Assembly (NCBI GenBank): GCA_963819475.1
Contig: CAWFWE010000003.1
Coordinates: forward strand, 428,272-492,271
Direction: 5' to 3'
DNA: 64,000 nt
Source: DASUAS01 sp963819475
GTDB lineage: Bacteria; Actinomycetota; Acidimicrobiia; IMCC26256; DASPTH01
Shown here in pieces: positions 44,297-53,359 of the stretch. Position numbers and translations under genes: made by a program. The notes beneath the pieces were generated by a model. That model saw only the letters and a list, made by a program, of their open reading frames with translations, was not told the origin of the DNA and searched no databases. The first letter of the stretch is position 1; each line of letters opens with the position of its first letter.

Positions 44297-44974
44297 ATGC
44301 ACCACGACGACGTGCGCGCGCTCCGCGCGGTCCCCGACGCGACCGTGGCGTCGGCCACGTTCTTCTTCGACCCGCTCTGCCCGTGGACCTGGGTGACGTC
44401 GCGGTGGCTGGTGGACGTCGCCGACCGGCGCGGCTTCCCCGTGGCGTGGCGCGCGCTCAGCCTCGCGCTGCTGCACTCGGACGACGACGAATCGTCGGCG
44501 GTGGCGGCGACCGGCCCTGCCGCGGTCGGGCACGCGTTCCTGCGCATCACCGAGTACCTCGCCGCCGAGCACGAGTTCGAGGTGAGCGGACGCTTCTACC
44601 GGGAGTGGGGCGCCCGTGTGCACGACGGCGCGGCGTCACCCACCGTCCCGGTCCTCGTGGATGCGGCGCGTGGCGCCGGCCTGTCCCGCCGCATCCGCCA
44701 GGCGGCGCGTGACCCGCACCTGGACCTCGCGGTCCGCCGCGCCACCGCGAGCGCGGTCGCTCGCGCCGGACCCGACGTCGGTTCTCCCGTGCTCGTCCCA
44801 CCGGGCGCGACTCGGGGCGTGTTCGGGCCGATCATGACGTCGCCGCCGAGTGACGACGACGCGCTGGACCTGTGGGATGCGGTTCGCACGTTCACCGCGC
44901 TCGACTCGGTCTACGAGCTGAAGCACGGTCGGCCCCAGCGCACGCCGGACCGCGCGGTGTCGAGATCGGCGTGA
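44297..44974 (+). CDS. DsbA-fold oxidoreductase, mycothiol-dependent nitroreductase (Rv2466c) family
   Basis: A 225-aa thioredoxin/DsbA-fold protein. It opens with FFFDPLCPWTWVTSRWLVDV, which aligns with the FWFDPLCPWCWITSRW region of Mycobacterium Rv2466c. The late GSPVLVPPGATRGVFGPIMT and the terminal AVRTFTALDSVYELKHGRP also follow that family. The active-site motif is CPWT rather than CPWC, so the nucleophilic cysteine is kept and the resolving cysteine is lost. It probably uses mycothiol; substrate unknown. Divergent from the liv operon. Confidence 0.82.
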   Translation: MHHDDVRALRAVPDATVASATFFFDPLCPWTWVTSRWLVDVADRRGFPVAWRALSLALLHSDDDESSAVAATGPAAVGHAFLRITEYLAAEHEFEVSGRFYREWGARVHDGAASPTVPVLVDAARGAGLSRRIRQAARDPHLDLAVRRATASAVARAGPDVGSPVLVPPGATRGVFGPIMTSPPSDDDALDLWDAVRTFTALDSVYELKHGRPQRTPDRAVSRSA

Positions 44975-45099
44975 CCCGATGGGTTGTGGCGCGCCGTCGG
45001 CGGCGTCCTCCTCGAGGCCCGGGCCCCACTTCACCCGATGCTCCCGGTGTGGGACATTCGGGGTCGCCCGGGCTGGCGCGACCGCCCCGGGGTGAGCGA

Positions 45100-45110
45100 T
45101 AATCGTACTC
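45100..45110. promoter_or_regulatory. Candidate regulator motif TAATCGTACTC
   Basis: TAATCGTACTC lies 57 bases upstream of the amidohydrolase start, partly matching the GAATNNNRTTY pattern seen at 4666, 20106 and 29052. The preceding GATAAT could alternatively be a -10 box. Weak on its own. Confidence 0.2.
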
Positions 45111-45166
45111 GGCCTAACTTCAGATCTGCCCCCGCACCAGCCAGCCGCACAAGCCAGGAGGCGACC

Positions 45167-46369
45167 GTGCCGTCACGAATCCTCGACTTCCCGATTTTCG
45201 ACGCCGACAACCACATGTACGAGACGCCCGACGCGCTCACGAAGTTCGTCGACGAGCGATTCAAGAACGTCATCAAGTACATCGACATCGAGGGTCGCAC
45301 CAAGATCACGGTCAAAGGCACGATCAGCGAGTACATCCCGAACCCGACGTTCAACGTCGTGGCCGCGCCCGGCGCGCAGGAGGAGTACTTCAAGAGCGGC
45401 AACCCCGAAGGCAAGTCGCGCCGCGAGATCATGGGCAAGCCGATCCGCTCGCCGGAGGCGTTCTTCGCGCCCGAGCCGCGCGTCAAGCTCATGGACGAGC
45501 TCGGCATCGACCGCGCCATGATGTGGCCGACCCTCGCCAGCCTGGTGGAGGAGCGCCTGCGCGACGACCCGTACGCCACCGCCGCGGTGATCAAGGCGCT
45601 CAACCGGTGGATGTACGAGCAGTGGTCGTTCAACTACGAGGACCGCATCTTCGCCACGCCGATCATCAACCTGGCCCTCCTCGACAACGCGATCGAGGAG
45701 CTGGAGTGGCTGCTGGAGCGCGGCGCGAAGGCGATCCTCATCCGGCCGGCCCCCGTCACGACGTTGTACGCGACGCGCTCGATGGCGCTGCCCGAGTTCG
45801 ACCCGTTCTGGCAGCGCGTGGTCGACGCCGACGTCCTCGTAGGGATGCACGCGTCCGATAGTGGCTACCAGCGCTACATCAACGAGTGGGAGGGCATCCC
45901 CGGCGGCGAGATGCTGCCGTTCAAGGACGGCTCCGGCTTCGCGGCGCTGAGCACGATCGGCCATCGGGCGATCGAGGACACCATCGCTGCCATCATCGGC
46001 CACGGTCTGCCCACGCGGTTCCCGACCATCAAGATCCTCCCGGTCGAGAACGGCAGCCACTGGGTGCGCCCGTCGATCGAGCACTTCAACCAGGCCTACG
46101 AGCAGCAGCCCCAGCTGTTCGACGAGCACCCGGTCGACGTGCTGAGGCGCAACATCTGGGTCCACCCGTTCCACGAGGAGGACCCGATCGGCCTCATCGA
46201 CCTCGTGGGCGTCGACCACGTGTGCTTCGGCTCCGACTACCCGCACGCCGAGGGCATGTCGGACCCGATCACCTACATCGACGACCTCGCCGGGCTGTCG
46301 GAAGCGGACCAGGCCAAGGTCATGGGCGGCAACCTCGGCGGCCTCATGAACGTGGGCGTGCCCGCCTGA
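45167..46369 (+). CDS. Amidohydrolase-family (ACMSD-like) metal hydrolase or decarboxylase
   Basis: A 400-aa TIM-barrel protein. The GTG at 45167 (VPSRILDFPIFDADNHMYE) lies 5 bases after the strong RBS AGGAGG (45156-45161), which decides the start over longer frames. Metal motifs: FDADNHMYETPDALTKF at the N-terminus, LVGMHASDSGYQRYINEWEG in the middle and HVCFGSDYPHAEGMSDPITY late. Same subfamily as 27793-28968. It precedes a convergent ligase gene. Substrate unknown. Confidence 0.9.
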   Translation: MPSRILDFPIFDADNHMYETPDALTKFVDERFKNVIKYIDIEGRTKITVKGTISEYIPNPTFNVVAAPGAQEEYFKSGNPEGKSRREIMGKPIRSPEAFFAPEPRVKLMDELGIDRAMMWPTLASLVEERLRDDPYATAAVIKALNRWMYEQWSFNYEDRIFATPIINLALLDNAIEELEWLLERGAKAILIRPAPVTTLYATRSMALPEFDPFWQRVVDADVLVGMHASDSGYQRYINEWEGIPGGEMLPFKDGSGFAALSTIGHRAIEDTIAAIIGHGLPTRFPTIKILPVENGSHWVRPSIEHFNQAYEQQPQLFDEHPVDVLRRNIWVHPFHEEDPIGLIDLVGVDHVCFGSDYPHAEGMSDPITYIDDLAGLSEADQAKVMGGNLGGLMNVGVPA

Positions 46370-46387
46370 CGCGAGTCGTTCGCGCAA

Positions 46388-48043
46388 CTAGCGCGATTCG
46401 TCGCGCAACCAGGCCCGCAGCACGTGCTTCTGGACCTTCCCCGACGCGGTGCGGGGGTAGTCGTCGACGAAGCGCAGGTCCTCGGGCCACTTCTGCCGGG
46501 CGAGGCCCGCGCGCTCGAGCTGCGCGCGCAGCTCCTCGAGCCCGAACGTCGAGGTCGGATCGCTCCTGCGCACGAACGCGCACGCGTGCTCGCCGTAGCG
46601 ACGGTCGGGTGCCGCGACGACTGCGACCTCGAGCACGTCGGGGCGCGTGAGCAGGATCTCTTCGATCTCCGCGGCGCTGATGTTCTCCCCGCCGCGGATG
46701 ATGACGTCCTTCTTGCGGTCGGTGATGCAGAGGTTCCCGCGCTCGTCGAGGACACCGACGTCGCCGGTCGCGTACCAGCCGTCGGCGTCGAGGGCGGCGG
46801 CGGTCAGTGCCGGGTCGACGTAGCCGACGAAGCGTTCGGGACCCCGGGACAGGATCTCGCCCGGTGTTCCCACCGGGACGTCGCGCCCGTCCTCGTCCAC
46901 GAGTCGGAGATCCACCCCGGGGAGCGGCGCACCGTCGGTGTAGAGACGCACGTCTTCCGGGTCGTCGTGGCTCGACCCGGTGATCGACGGGTGCTCGGTC
47001 GACCCATAGCTCCGCGTCAGCGAGATGCCGAGCTCCGTGGCGCGCCGGGCGACCTCCGCGGGGATCGGCGCTCCGCCCATCCCGACGCGCGCCATCAGGG
47101 GGGCGTGCACGGCGGGATCGAAGTCGGGATGGTCGAGGAGCGACGTCAGGAAGAACGTCGCCCCGCTGCCGGACGTGAGGCGCTCGGCCGCCATCGTGCG
47201 GAGGACCAGGCCGGGATCCCAGCGGTCGAGCAGGTTCAGGCCCGAACCCGCGACGATCGGACCGAAGAGCATCAACATGCCGCCCACGTGGCCGACCGGC
47301 GCGCCCGACAACCCACCCTGCACCTGGACCATGGCCGGGTCCGCGGGGCCGCGCAGCGCGGCGCCCTGGCGCAGCTCGGCGAGGAACGTGCGGTGCGAAT
47401 GGACGACGCCTTTGGCATCCGAGGTCGTGCCGGACGTGTAGCAGACGAACGCGGGCGCATCGGGGTCGACGGTGGTGGCCGCGCCCAACGGCTTGTCGGC
47501 CGCGAGCACCTCTCGCCAGGTGAGGCTCTCGGCGTCGGGCGCGGGGAACGGGCCGTGCGCGTCGACGACGACGACCAGCTCGAGATCGGGAAGCGGCGCC
47601 GCGAGGGCGAGCTCCGCCAGGTAGTCGTGGGCGCCGAACCGGTCGGCGGTGATCAGCGTCCGGGCCCGCGACTGGCGCAGGATGTGACCGACCTCACGGT
47701 GCCCGTAGATGTGGACGATGGGCACGACCACCACGCCGAGCTGCAGCAGCCCGTAGAAGGTCGACGCGGCCTCGGGCCAGTTGGGGAGCTGGAACGCGAC
47801 GACGTCGCCGGGACCGGTCCCGCGGGCGGCGAGCAGGCCGGCGAGGAGCGCGCCCTGGTCGGCGAGCTCGCCGACGGTTCCCTCGTAGGGTCGCACCGCG
47901 GACAGGACGCGGGCGCGTCCGGAGCGGTTGTCGGCCAGGCCGCGCGCCACGAGGATCGGGAACGTGTCGTCGTTCCACAGGCCCTCGGCGTGCCAACGGC
48001 GGCGCAGCTCCATCGGTGCCACGCTCGGGACGAAGTCGTGCAT
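46388..48043 (-). CDS. Acyl-CoA synthetase (AMP-forming)
   Basis: A 551-aa ligase starting MHDFVPSVAPMELRRRWHAE. It is longer at the N-terminus than the other ligases here and resembles cyclohexanecarboxylate-CoA-ligase-like enzymes. Motifs: FVCYTSGTTSDAKGVVHSHR, TRSYGSTEHPSITGSSHDDP, WYATGDVGVLDERG, DRKKDVIIRGGENISAAEIE and the terminal RTASGKVQKHVLRAWLRDES with the catalytic lysine. The gene lies 43 bp downstream of an SDR. That gap may hold a worn copy of the start-codon repeat. Confidence 0.92.
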   Translation of the reverse strand: MHDFVPSVAPMELRRRWHAEGLWNDDTFPILVARGLADNRSGRARVLSAVRPYEGTVGELADQGALLAGLLAARGTGPGDVVAFQLPNWPEAASTFYGLLQLGVVVVPIVHIYGHREVGHILRQSRARTLITADRFGAHDYLAELALAAPLPDLELVVVVDAHGPFPAPDAESLTWREVLAADKPLGAATTVDPDAPAFVCYTSGTTSDAKGVVHSHRTFLAELRQGAALRGPADPAMVQVQGGLSGAPVGHVGGMLMLFGPIVAGSGLNLLDRWDPGLVLRTMAAERLTSGSGATFFLTSLLDHPDFDPAVHAPLMARVGMGGAPIPAEVARRATELGISLTRSYGSTEHPSITGSSHDDPEDVRLYTDGAPLPGVDLRLVDEDGRDVPVGTPGEILSRGPERFVGYVDPALTAAALDADGWYATGDVGVLDERGNLCITDRKKDVIIRGGENISAAEIEEILLTRPDVLEVAVVAAPDRRYGEHACAFVRRSDPTSTFGLEELRAQLERAGLARQKWPEDLRFVDDYPRTASGKVQKHVLRAWLRDESR

Positions 48044-48086
48044 GGCTCGTGTTCCTACTCGCTCCGCCTGCGCGCACGCACGTTCG

Positions 48087-48923
48087 CTACGGGCGCAACA
48101 CGGTGCTGATGCCGCCGTCGACCAGCAGGTCGATGCCGGTGATGAACGACGCGCGGTCCGAGAGCAGGAACTCGACCGCGTCCGCGATCTCGACCATGGT
48201 CCCCTCCCGACCCAGCGGGGTGAGAGGAAGGAGCCGGCGCTTCTCGGGTTGCGCGGCGAACTCCCGCGCGCCCATCGGCGTGGCGATCAGGCCGGGGGAG
48301 AGCGACACGATCCGCGCACCGCGCGCGCCCCACGCGGCGGCGCGCTCGCGGCACATGCGGACGAGCGCCGCCTTGGACAGCTGGTACGCCGTGCCGGCGT
48401 CGAGGTCGCCGTCGATCGCCGCCGCGACCGCGGCCGGGAAGTCCGGCGCCCGCGGCTCGCCGAGCGCGGTGGTCTGCTCCGGCGTGAGCTCGACGAGGTG
48501 GCCGGCGAGCGACGCCACGAACACCGCCGCGGTCCCGGGAGCCGCCAGCTCGAAGAAGGCGTCGGCGACGAGCGTCGGGCCCACGAGGTTGACCCGCAGC
48601 ACCCTCTCGCCGTCGGCCATGCTCGGCGACAGGCCGACGACGTGCGCGAGCGCGCGGACCGGCCCCGACTGCTCGGCGGCCGCCGCCAGCCGCCGCACCG
48701 CGTCGGGTTCCACCACGTCGCAGGTGATGCCGTGGACCTCGTGGCCCTCGGACCGCAACGCGGTCACCTGACGCTCGAGGTGGTCGCCGTCCCGATCGGC
48801 CAACAGCACCCGGTACGAGTCGCCGAGGCGCCGGGCGATCGCCATCGCCATTCCCCCCGCACCGACGACGACCGCCAGCGGAAGACCGGGACGGTGGTTC
48901 GCGGATGCGGCGGTGTCGGTCAT
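48087..48923 (-). CDS. SDR-family oxidoreductase
   Basis: A 278-aa SDR. ATG at 48923 (MTDTAASANHRPGLPLAVVV). The nucleotide motif is the variant GAGGMAMAIARRLG instead of TGxxxGxG. The active site has FVASLAGHLVELTPEQ, then YQLSKAALVRMCRERAAAWG supplying the Tyr and Lys. The C-terminus ASFITGIDLLVDGGISTVL is typical. An insertion between the serine and tyrosine segments is longer than usual. It is upstream of the ligase in a two-gene operon, divergent from iclR. Confidence 0.88.
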   Translation of the reverse strand: MTDTAASANHRPGLPLAVVVGAGGMAMAIARRLGDSYRVLLADRDGDHLERQVTALRSEGHEVHGITCDVVEPDAVRRLAAAAEQSGPVRALAHVVGLSPSMADGERVLRVNLVGPTLVADAFFELAAPGTAAVFVASLAGHLVELTPEQTTALGEPRAPDFPAAVAAAIDGDLDAGTAYQLSKAALVRMCRERAAAWGARGARIVSLSPGLIATPMGAREFAAQPEKRRLLPLTPLGREGTMVEIADAVEFLLSDRASFITGIDLLVDGGISTVLRP

Positions 48924-49122
48924 CACGCGCCGACCGTGTCGAGCGCGGCGTGGAGCCGCGGCGGTGAGAGCGGGAACGCACTGTTCATCGAGCGGCTCCT
49001 CGAGACCGGGGCCGTGACAATCTGGCGTCTGTCGTCGAGACGCGCAACACGGGGCTCGCCCCGAGCCCCGGCGACCGCGTGACGGACCGGTGCTGCGTCG
49101 GCGCGCCGATACGCTGGACCGA

Positions 49123-50013
49123 ATGGCCCGTGCCGCTCCTGCTGCCGACCGCGCGGTGAAGATCCTCTCGTTTCTCACCGCGCACCCGTCGCGGGGGTTC
49201 ACGATCAGCGAGCTCGTCGATCACCTCGACATGAACATCGCGTCGGCGCACGCGACGCTGGCCGTGCTGAGCGACTCCGGCTTCGTCGTCCGTGACCCGG
49301 TGCATCGCACGTACATCCTCGGCCCGGCGCTGGCGGCGACCGGATTCGCGACCTTGGGACAGCATCCCGCGATCGAAGGGGCGATCAAGCAGGCCGAGGT
49401 GCTGGCGGACGAGCTGGATGCCGAGGTGCGGCTGACCGCGCTCGCCGGACGCGACGTCATCTTCCTCGCCCGGCGTGGACCCGAGACCCGCGACGCGACC
49501 AGCGGCTATCCAGGGGACCGTTCGCCGTTGCTCGCTCCGCTCGGCGCGGTGTTCATGGCGTGGGCCGACGACGCCGAGGTGACCGCGTGGCTCGAACGCG
49601 CGTCGCTCGGCGCGGAGCACGCCGCGTTCTACCGCGGTGTCCTGGCCGAGACACGGGCCCGCGGCTTCAGCGTGCCCATGCAGGCCATGGCCGAGCCCGC
49701 GATCGCCGATGCCATCAGCCGCGTGCGCGAAGAACCCACCGCCGACGACGCGGAGCAACACCTCGCCGACGTCCTGCAGAAGACCGACGAGATGCTCGTC
49801 ATGTTCGCCGCGCTGTCCCCGGCCGACAAGGTCGTGTTCAAGACCGTCTTCGCGCCGATCTTCGACCCGATCGGTCGCGTGCTGTTGTCGCTCAGCATCA
49901 CGGGTCCCGAGCACCCGGTGCGGGTCGACGAGGTGCTCGAACTGGGTCGTCGGCTGGTGCGGTCCTCGGCCATCGCCACCCGCCAGGCCCGGGGCCGGGT
50001 GCCGGAGGGCTGA
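49123..50013 (+). CDS. IclR-family transcriptional regulator
   Basis: A 296-aa regulator. I chose the ATG at 49123 (MARAAPAADRAVKILSFLTA) because it starts directly at the winged helix; an upstream in-frame ATG adds about 11 arginine-rich residues. DNA-binding domain: FTISELVDHLDMNIASAHAT with LAVLSDSGFVVRD. The effector domain spans roughly residues 85-260 (ALAGRDVIFLARRGPETRDA). It precedes an SDR-to-alcohol-dehydrogenase operon and is likely its regulator, with a palindrome at 50050 as a candidate target (inferred). Confidence 0.9.
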   Translation: MARAAPAADRAVKILSFLTAHPSRGFTISELVDHLDMNIASAHATLAVLSDSGFVVRDPVHRTYILGPALAATGFATLGQHPAIEGAIKQAEVLADELDAEVRLTALAGRDVIFLARRGPETRDATSGYPGDRSPLLAPLGAVFMAWADDAEVTAWLERASLGAEHAAFYRGVLAETRARGFSVPMQAMAEPAIADAISRVREEPTADDAEQHLADVLQKTDEMLVMFAALSPADKVVFKTVFAPIFDPIGRVLLSLSITGPEHPVRVDEVLELGRRLVRSSAIATRQARGRVPEG

Positions 50014-50049
50014 GCGCTCGGCGGCCATCGACTTGCGACGATAGCGTTT

Positions 50050-50061
50050 TTGCTATAGCAA
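50050..50061. promoter_or_regulatory. Palindrome TTGCTATAGCAA before the SDR-sulfotransferase operon
   Basis: A perfect 12-bp, AT-rich palindrome 6 bases before the SDR start, in a stretch GATAGCGTTTTTGCTATAGC that also has arms ATAGC/GCTAT. Its position between iclR and the operon suggests an IclR operator or promoter core. Confidence 0.45.
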
Positions 50062-50067
50062 TACGTG

Positions 50068-50874
50068 ATGTTTGATCTCACCGGGCGGGTGGTCGTCGTC
50101 TCCGGGGGCAACGCCGGCATCGGACTGGGCTTCGCCCGGGGTGTCGCCCGGGCGGGCGGCGACGTCGTGATCTGGGGTCGGCGGGCCGAGAAGAACGCCG
50201 AGGCGGCGGCCGCGCTGCAGCAGCACGGGGGCCGCGTGCTCGGGCAGCAGGTCGACGTCAGCGACGAGGCGCGCGTGGTCGAGGCGATGGCCGAGGCGGT
50301 GGAGGAGATGGGCCGGGTCGACGGGGTGATCGCCAACGCCGGCATGATGAGCAGCGCGGGCACGTTCCTCGACATGACCACCGACGAGTGGCGTCGCCTG
50401 CTGGCGGTGAACCAGGACGGCGCGTTCGTGACCGTGCGCGAAGGCGCGCGCCACATGAAACGTCGCTTCGATGCCGGCGACCCGGGCGGATCGCTCCTGT
50501 TCTGCGCCAGCCTCTCGGCCCTCACCGGCAGTCCCGGCATGCAGCACTACAACGCGTCCAAGGGTGCGATGGCCGCGATGTCGCGTGGCATCGCGGTCGA
50601 GGCCGGGCGCTACGGGATCCGGTGCAACGTCGTGTGCCCGGGGTACACCGCGAGCGACACCGTGCAGATCGCGCCCGACGACCCGCTGTTCGACCACATC
50701 CGCCGCTACAGCCCCATGGGCCGGATGGGCACGCCCGACGACTTCGAAGGGATCGGCGTCTACTTCATGAGCGAGGAGTCGCGCTTCCACACCGGCGATC
50801 TCGTCGTGGTCGAGGGTGGATGGATGGCGAACGCCGGGAAGACCGACATCTCGGAGCTGCCGCCATGGCCGTGA
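50068..50874 (+). CDS. SDR-family oxidoreductase
   Basis: A 268-aa classical SDR. ATG at 50068; a GTG three bases earlier is also possible. Motifs: SGGNAGIGLGFARGVARAGG, DGVIANAGMMSSAGTFLDMT, SLLFCASLSALTGSPGMQHY and YNASKGAMAAMSRGIAVEAG with catalytic Tyr/Lys. The C-terminus ends GDLVVVEGGWMANAGKT. It overlaps the sulfotransferase gene by 10 nt, forming the first gene of a five-gene coupled operon. Confidence 0.92.
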   Translation: MFDLTGRVVVVSGGNAGIGLGFARGVARAGGDVVIWGRRAEKNAEAAAALQQHGGRVLGQQVDVSDEARVVEAMAEAVEEMGRVDGVIANAGMMSSAGTFLDMTTDEWRRLLAVNQDGAFVTVREGARHMKRRFDAGDPGGSLLFCASLSALTGSPGMQHYNASKGAMAAMSRGIAVEAGRYGIRCNVVCPGYTASDTVQIAPDDPLFDHIRRYSPMGRMGTPDDFEGIGVYFMSEESRFHTGDLVVVEGGWMANAGKTDISELPPWP

Positions 50875-52136
50875 GGGTGCTCCGGGTCGAGGGGATGCGC
50901 GACGACACGCGCACCGACGACGAGCGGCGCGCGCTCGAGGCGGCGGAGTCGCACCCGCCCGCCATGACGGTCGACGCGGTGCTGGACGCCGCCCGGCAGG
51001 AGAGCGGGTTCGACGACTTCGGGCCCCCGGACTTCGTCGAACGCCTCGGCTTGCTGCTCGGCGAGGTCGCGGCCGACGACAACGTGTGGAACGCGCACAA
51101 GTCGATCTTCGTCGACCACTGCACCAAGGCCGCCGCCAACCGCCTCCTGATCCAGCACCACTGGTCGGAGCACCCCGAAGCGCGGGACTTCGCGATCGAG
51201 CGGCCGATCGACGTGATCGCGTTGCCGCGATCGGGGAGCACCCACCTCGAGAACCTGGTGGGCGCCGACCGCCGGCTCCGCCACTTGCCGGTCTACGTGG
51301 CGGCGCAACCGGTGCCGGCGCCGGGGGACGAGCCCGGACCCGACGGGATCGATCCGCGCTGGAAGCGGGCCGACGCCCGATGGCAGATGATGCGCCAGAA
51401 CGAGATCATGGCGGCGATGCACGAGCACTCGCCCGACCACGCGTGCGGTGAGAACGAGCTGCAGATCCCCGACTTCGCGAGCTACCAGTGGGAGTGGATG
51501 GCCGCGGTGCCGGGGTTCCGAGACCACTACCTCGCGCACGACCAGACGCCGCACTACCGGTACATGCGCGACGTGCTCGCGACGATCGCGTCGCAGTTCC
51601 CGAGCGATCGGCGCTGGATGCTCAAGTCGAACCAGCACAGCGAGCAGCTCGGGCCGTTGCTCGCGACGTACCCGGACGTGACGGTCGTGATGATCCACCG
51701 CGACCCCGTCTCCACGCTCCAGTCGCTGCTCACCATGCGCGGCCTGTTGGTCAAGAGCAGCCAGAAGCAGCCCGACATCGACGCCCATGTCGACTACTGG
51801 GTCGACCGCATCGAACGCATGCTCCGCAGCTACGTGCGTGACCGCGCCCTGGTTCCCGGCGACCAGCTCGTGGAGCTGATGTTCGAGGACATCGTGGCCG
51901 ACGACGTCGGTGCCGCCTCGCGAGTGTTCGAGCAGGCTGGTCTCCCCGTCACCGACGAGTGCCGGGCGGACCTCGAGGCGTACATGGCCGCCCACCCGCG
52001 CGGCAGGAACGGTCGGGTCGTCTACGACCTCGAAGGTGACTTCGGGCTCGACGCCGACGCGCTCCGGCGGCGGTTCGCGTTCTACACCGACGAGTTCGGG
52101 ATCCGGCCCGAGGCCAGGAAGGACGGCGCCAGGTGA
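50865..52136 (+). CDS. Sulfotransferase-family protein
   Basis: A 423-aa PAPS-dependent sulfotransferase-like protein, start MAVRVLRVEGMRDDTRTDDE. The phosphosulfate-binding loop DVIALPRSGSTHLENLVGAD (RSGSTHL) is near residue 120. The 3'-phosphate motif TVVMIHRDPVSTLQSLLTM lies further on. Family members sulfate hydroxyl groups of steroids, lipids or glycolipids. It is coupled by ATGA to an alkyl-sulfatase-like gene, so adding and removing a sulfate ester may be linked here (inferred). Confidence 0.87.
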   Translation: MAVRVLRVEGMRDDTRTDDERRALEAAESHPPAMTVDAVLDAARQESGFDDFGPPDFVERLGLLLGEVAADDNVWNAHKSIFVDHCTKAAANRLLIQHHWSEHPEARDFAIERPIDVIALPRSGSTHLENLVGADRRLRHLPVYVAAQPVPAPGDEPGPDGIDPRWKRADARWQMMRQNEIMAAMHEHSPDHACGENELQIPDFASYQWEWMAAVPGFRDHYLAHDQTPHYRYMRDVLATIASQFPSDRRWMLKSNQHSEQLGPLLATYPDVTVVMIHRDPVSTLQSLLTMRGLLVKSSQKQPDIDAHVDYWVDRIERMLRSYVRDRALVPGDQLVELMFEDIVADDVGAASRVFEQAGLPVTDECRADLEAYMAAHPRGRNGRVVYDLEGDFGLDADALRRRFAFYTDEFGIRPEARKDGAR

Positions 52137-53359
52137 AGCAGCCGCTGAATGCGCTCATCGTCAAGGAGGGGGAGGGCACGCAGGACGCCGTGGCGCTCGG
52201 TACCGGCATCTTCATGTCGAAGGGCATCTCCAACAGCTACCTGGTCACCACCGCCGACGGCGACGTGATGATCAACACCGGCATGCACTTCGAGGCGCCG
52301 GAGATCGAGCGACGCTTCGCGGCCGTGAGCAGCAACCCCCTCCGGGCGATCGTGTTCACCCAGGGTCACTCGGATCACGTCGGTGGATGGTCGCACTTCG
52401 ACGGGCCCGGGGTGGAGACCATCGCGCAGGCGAACCACGCCGACGTCCGCGAGTACTGGCGGAGCCTGGCGCCGTTCTTCTCCCGCCGCACCGAGAAGCT
52501 CTGGAGCGGCGATCTCGGCAACTTCGATCGCTCGTACCAGCCGCCGGAGCCGGTGCTCACCACCACCTTCCTCGACACGCACACGTTCACCCTCGGCGGC
52601 CGTCGCGTCGAGCTCTACGCGACGCCGGGGGGCGAGACCACCGACTCGCTCGTGGTGTGGTTGCCCGAGGATCGCACCGTGTTCACCGGGAACCTGACCG
52701 GTCCGCTGTTCGGCCACATCCCGAACCTCTACACCGTCCGGGGCGACAAGATCCGCAGCGCGATCGCGTACGTCCATGCCGTCGACCGCGTGATCGGCCT
52801 CGATCCCGAGGTGCTCGTCACCGGGCACGGCGAACCGGTCCGTGGCGCGGACGAGATCCGGCGTCGGCTCTCGCAGCTGCGCGACGCCACGCAGTACCTC
52901 CGCGACCGGACCATCGACGGCATGAACTCCGGCGTCGACCTGTTCACGCTCATGGGGTCGATCACGCTGCCGCCCGAGCTGGACATCCCGCAGGGGCACG
53001 GCAAGGTGCCGTGGATCGTGCGCGCGGTCTGGGAGGAGCACGCGGGCTGGTTCCGCTACGAATCGACCACCGAGCTCTACGACGTCCCGCCGTCGGCGAT
53101 CTGGGGCGAGCTCACCGCGCTCGCGGGCGGCCCGGCCGTGCTGACCGAACGAGCGACCGCGCATCTCGACGCCGGTCGGCCGCTCGAGGCACTGCACCTC
53201 GTCGACATGGTGCTGGCGGGCTCCCCCGGCGACGTGCCGGCGTTGCGGGTGAAGCTCGGCGCGCTCCGGATCCTCCTCGAACGGAGTGGCCGCGAGAACT
53301 TCAGCGAGGTCCGCTGGCTGGAAGCCGAGATCCGCGACACGGACGCGGCGTCGGGATGA
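52133..53359 (+). CDS. Metallo-beta-lactamase-fold hydrolase, alkyl-sulfatase-like
   Basis: A 408-aa protein, GTG start at 52133. MBL domain residues ~15-245: SNSYLVTTADGDVMINTGMH, metal motif VFTQGHSDHVGGWSHF, ELYATPGGETTDSLVVWLP, TVFTGNLTGPLFGHIPNL and VLVTGHGEPVRGADEIRRRL. The usual HxHxDH is QxHxDH. The C-terminal HAGWFRYESTTELYDVPPSA resembles the dimerisation region of SdsA1-type alkyl sulfatases. It may cleave a sulfate ester; the altered ligand could change metal binding. Operon partner of the sulfotransferase. Confidence 0.8.
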   Translation: MKQPLNALIVKEGEGTQDAVALGTGIFMSKGISNSYLVTTADGDVMINTGMHFEAPEIERRFAAVSSNPLRAIVFTQGHSDHVGGWSHFDGPGVETIAQANHADVREYWRSLAPFFSRRTEKLWSGDLGNFDRSYQPPEPVLTTTFLDTHTFTLGGRRVELYATPGGETTDSLVVWLPEDRTVFTGNLTGPLFGHIPNLYTVRGDKIRSAIAYVHAVDRVIGLDPEVLVTGHGEPVRGADEIRRRLSQLRDATQYLRDRTIDGMNSGVDLFTLMGSITLPPELDIPQGHGKVPWIVRAVWEEHAGWFRYESTTELYDVPPSAIWGELTALAGGPAVLTERATAHLDAGRPLEALHLVDMVLAGSPGDVPALRVKLGALRILLERSGRENFSEVRWLEAEIRDTDAASG

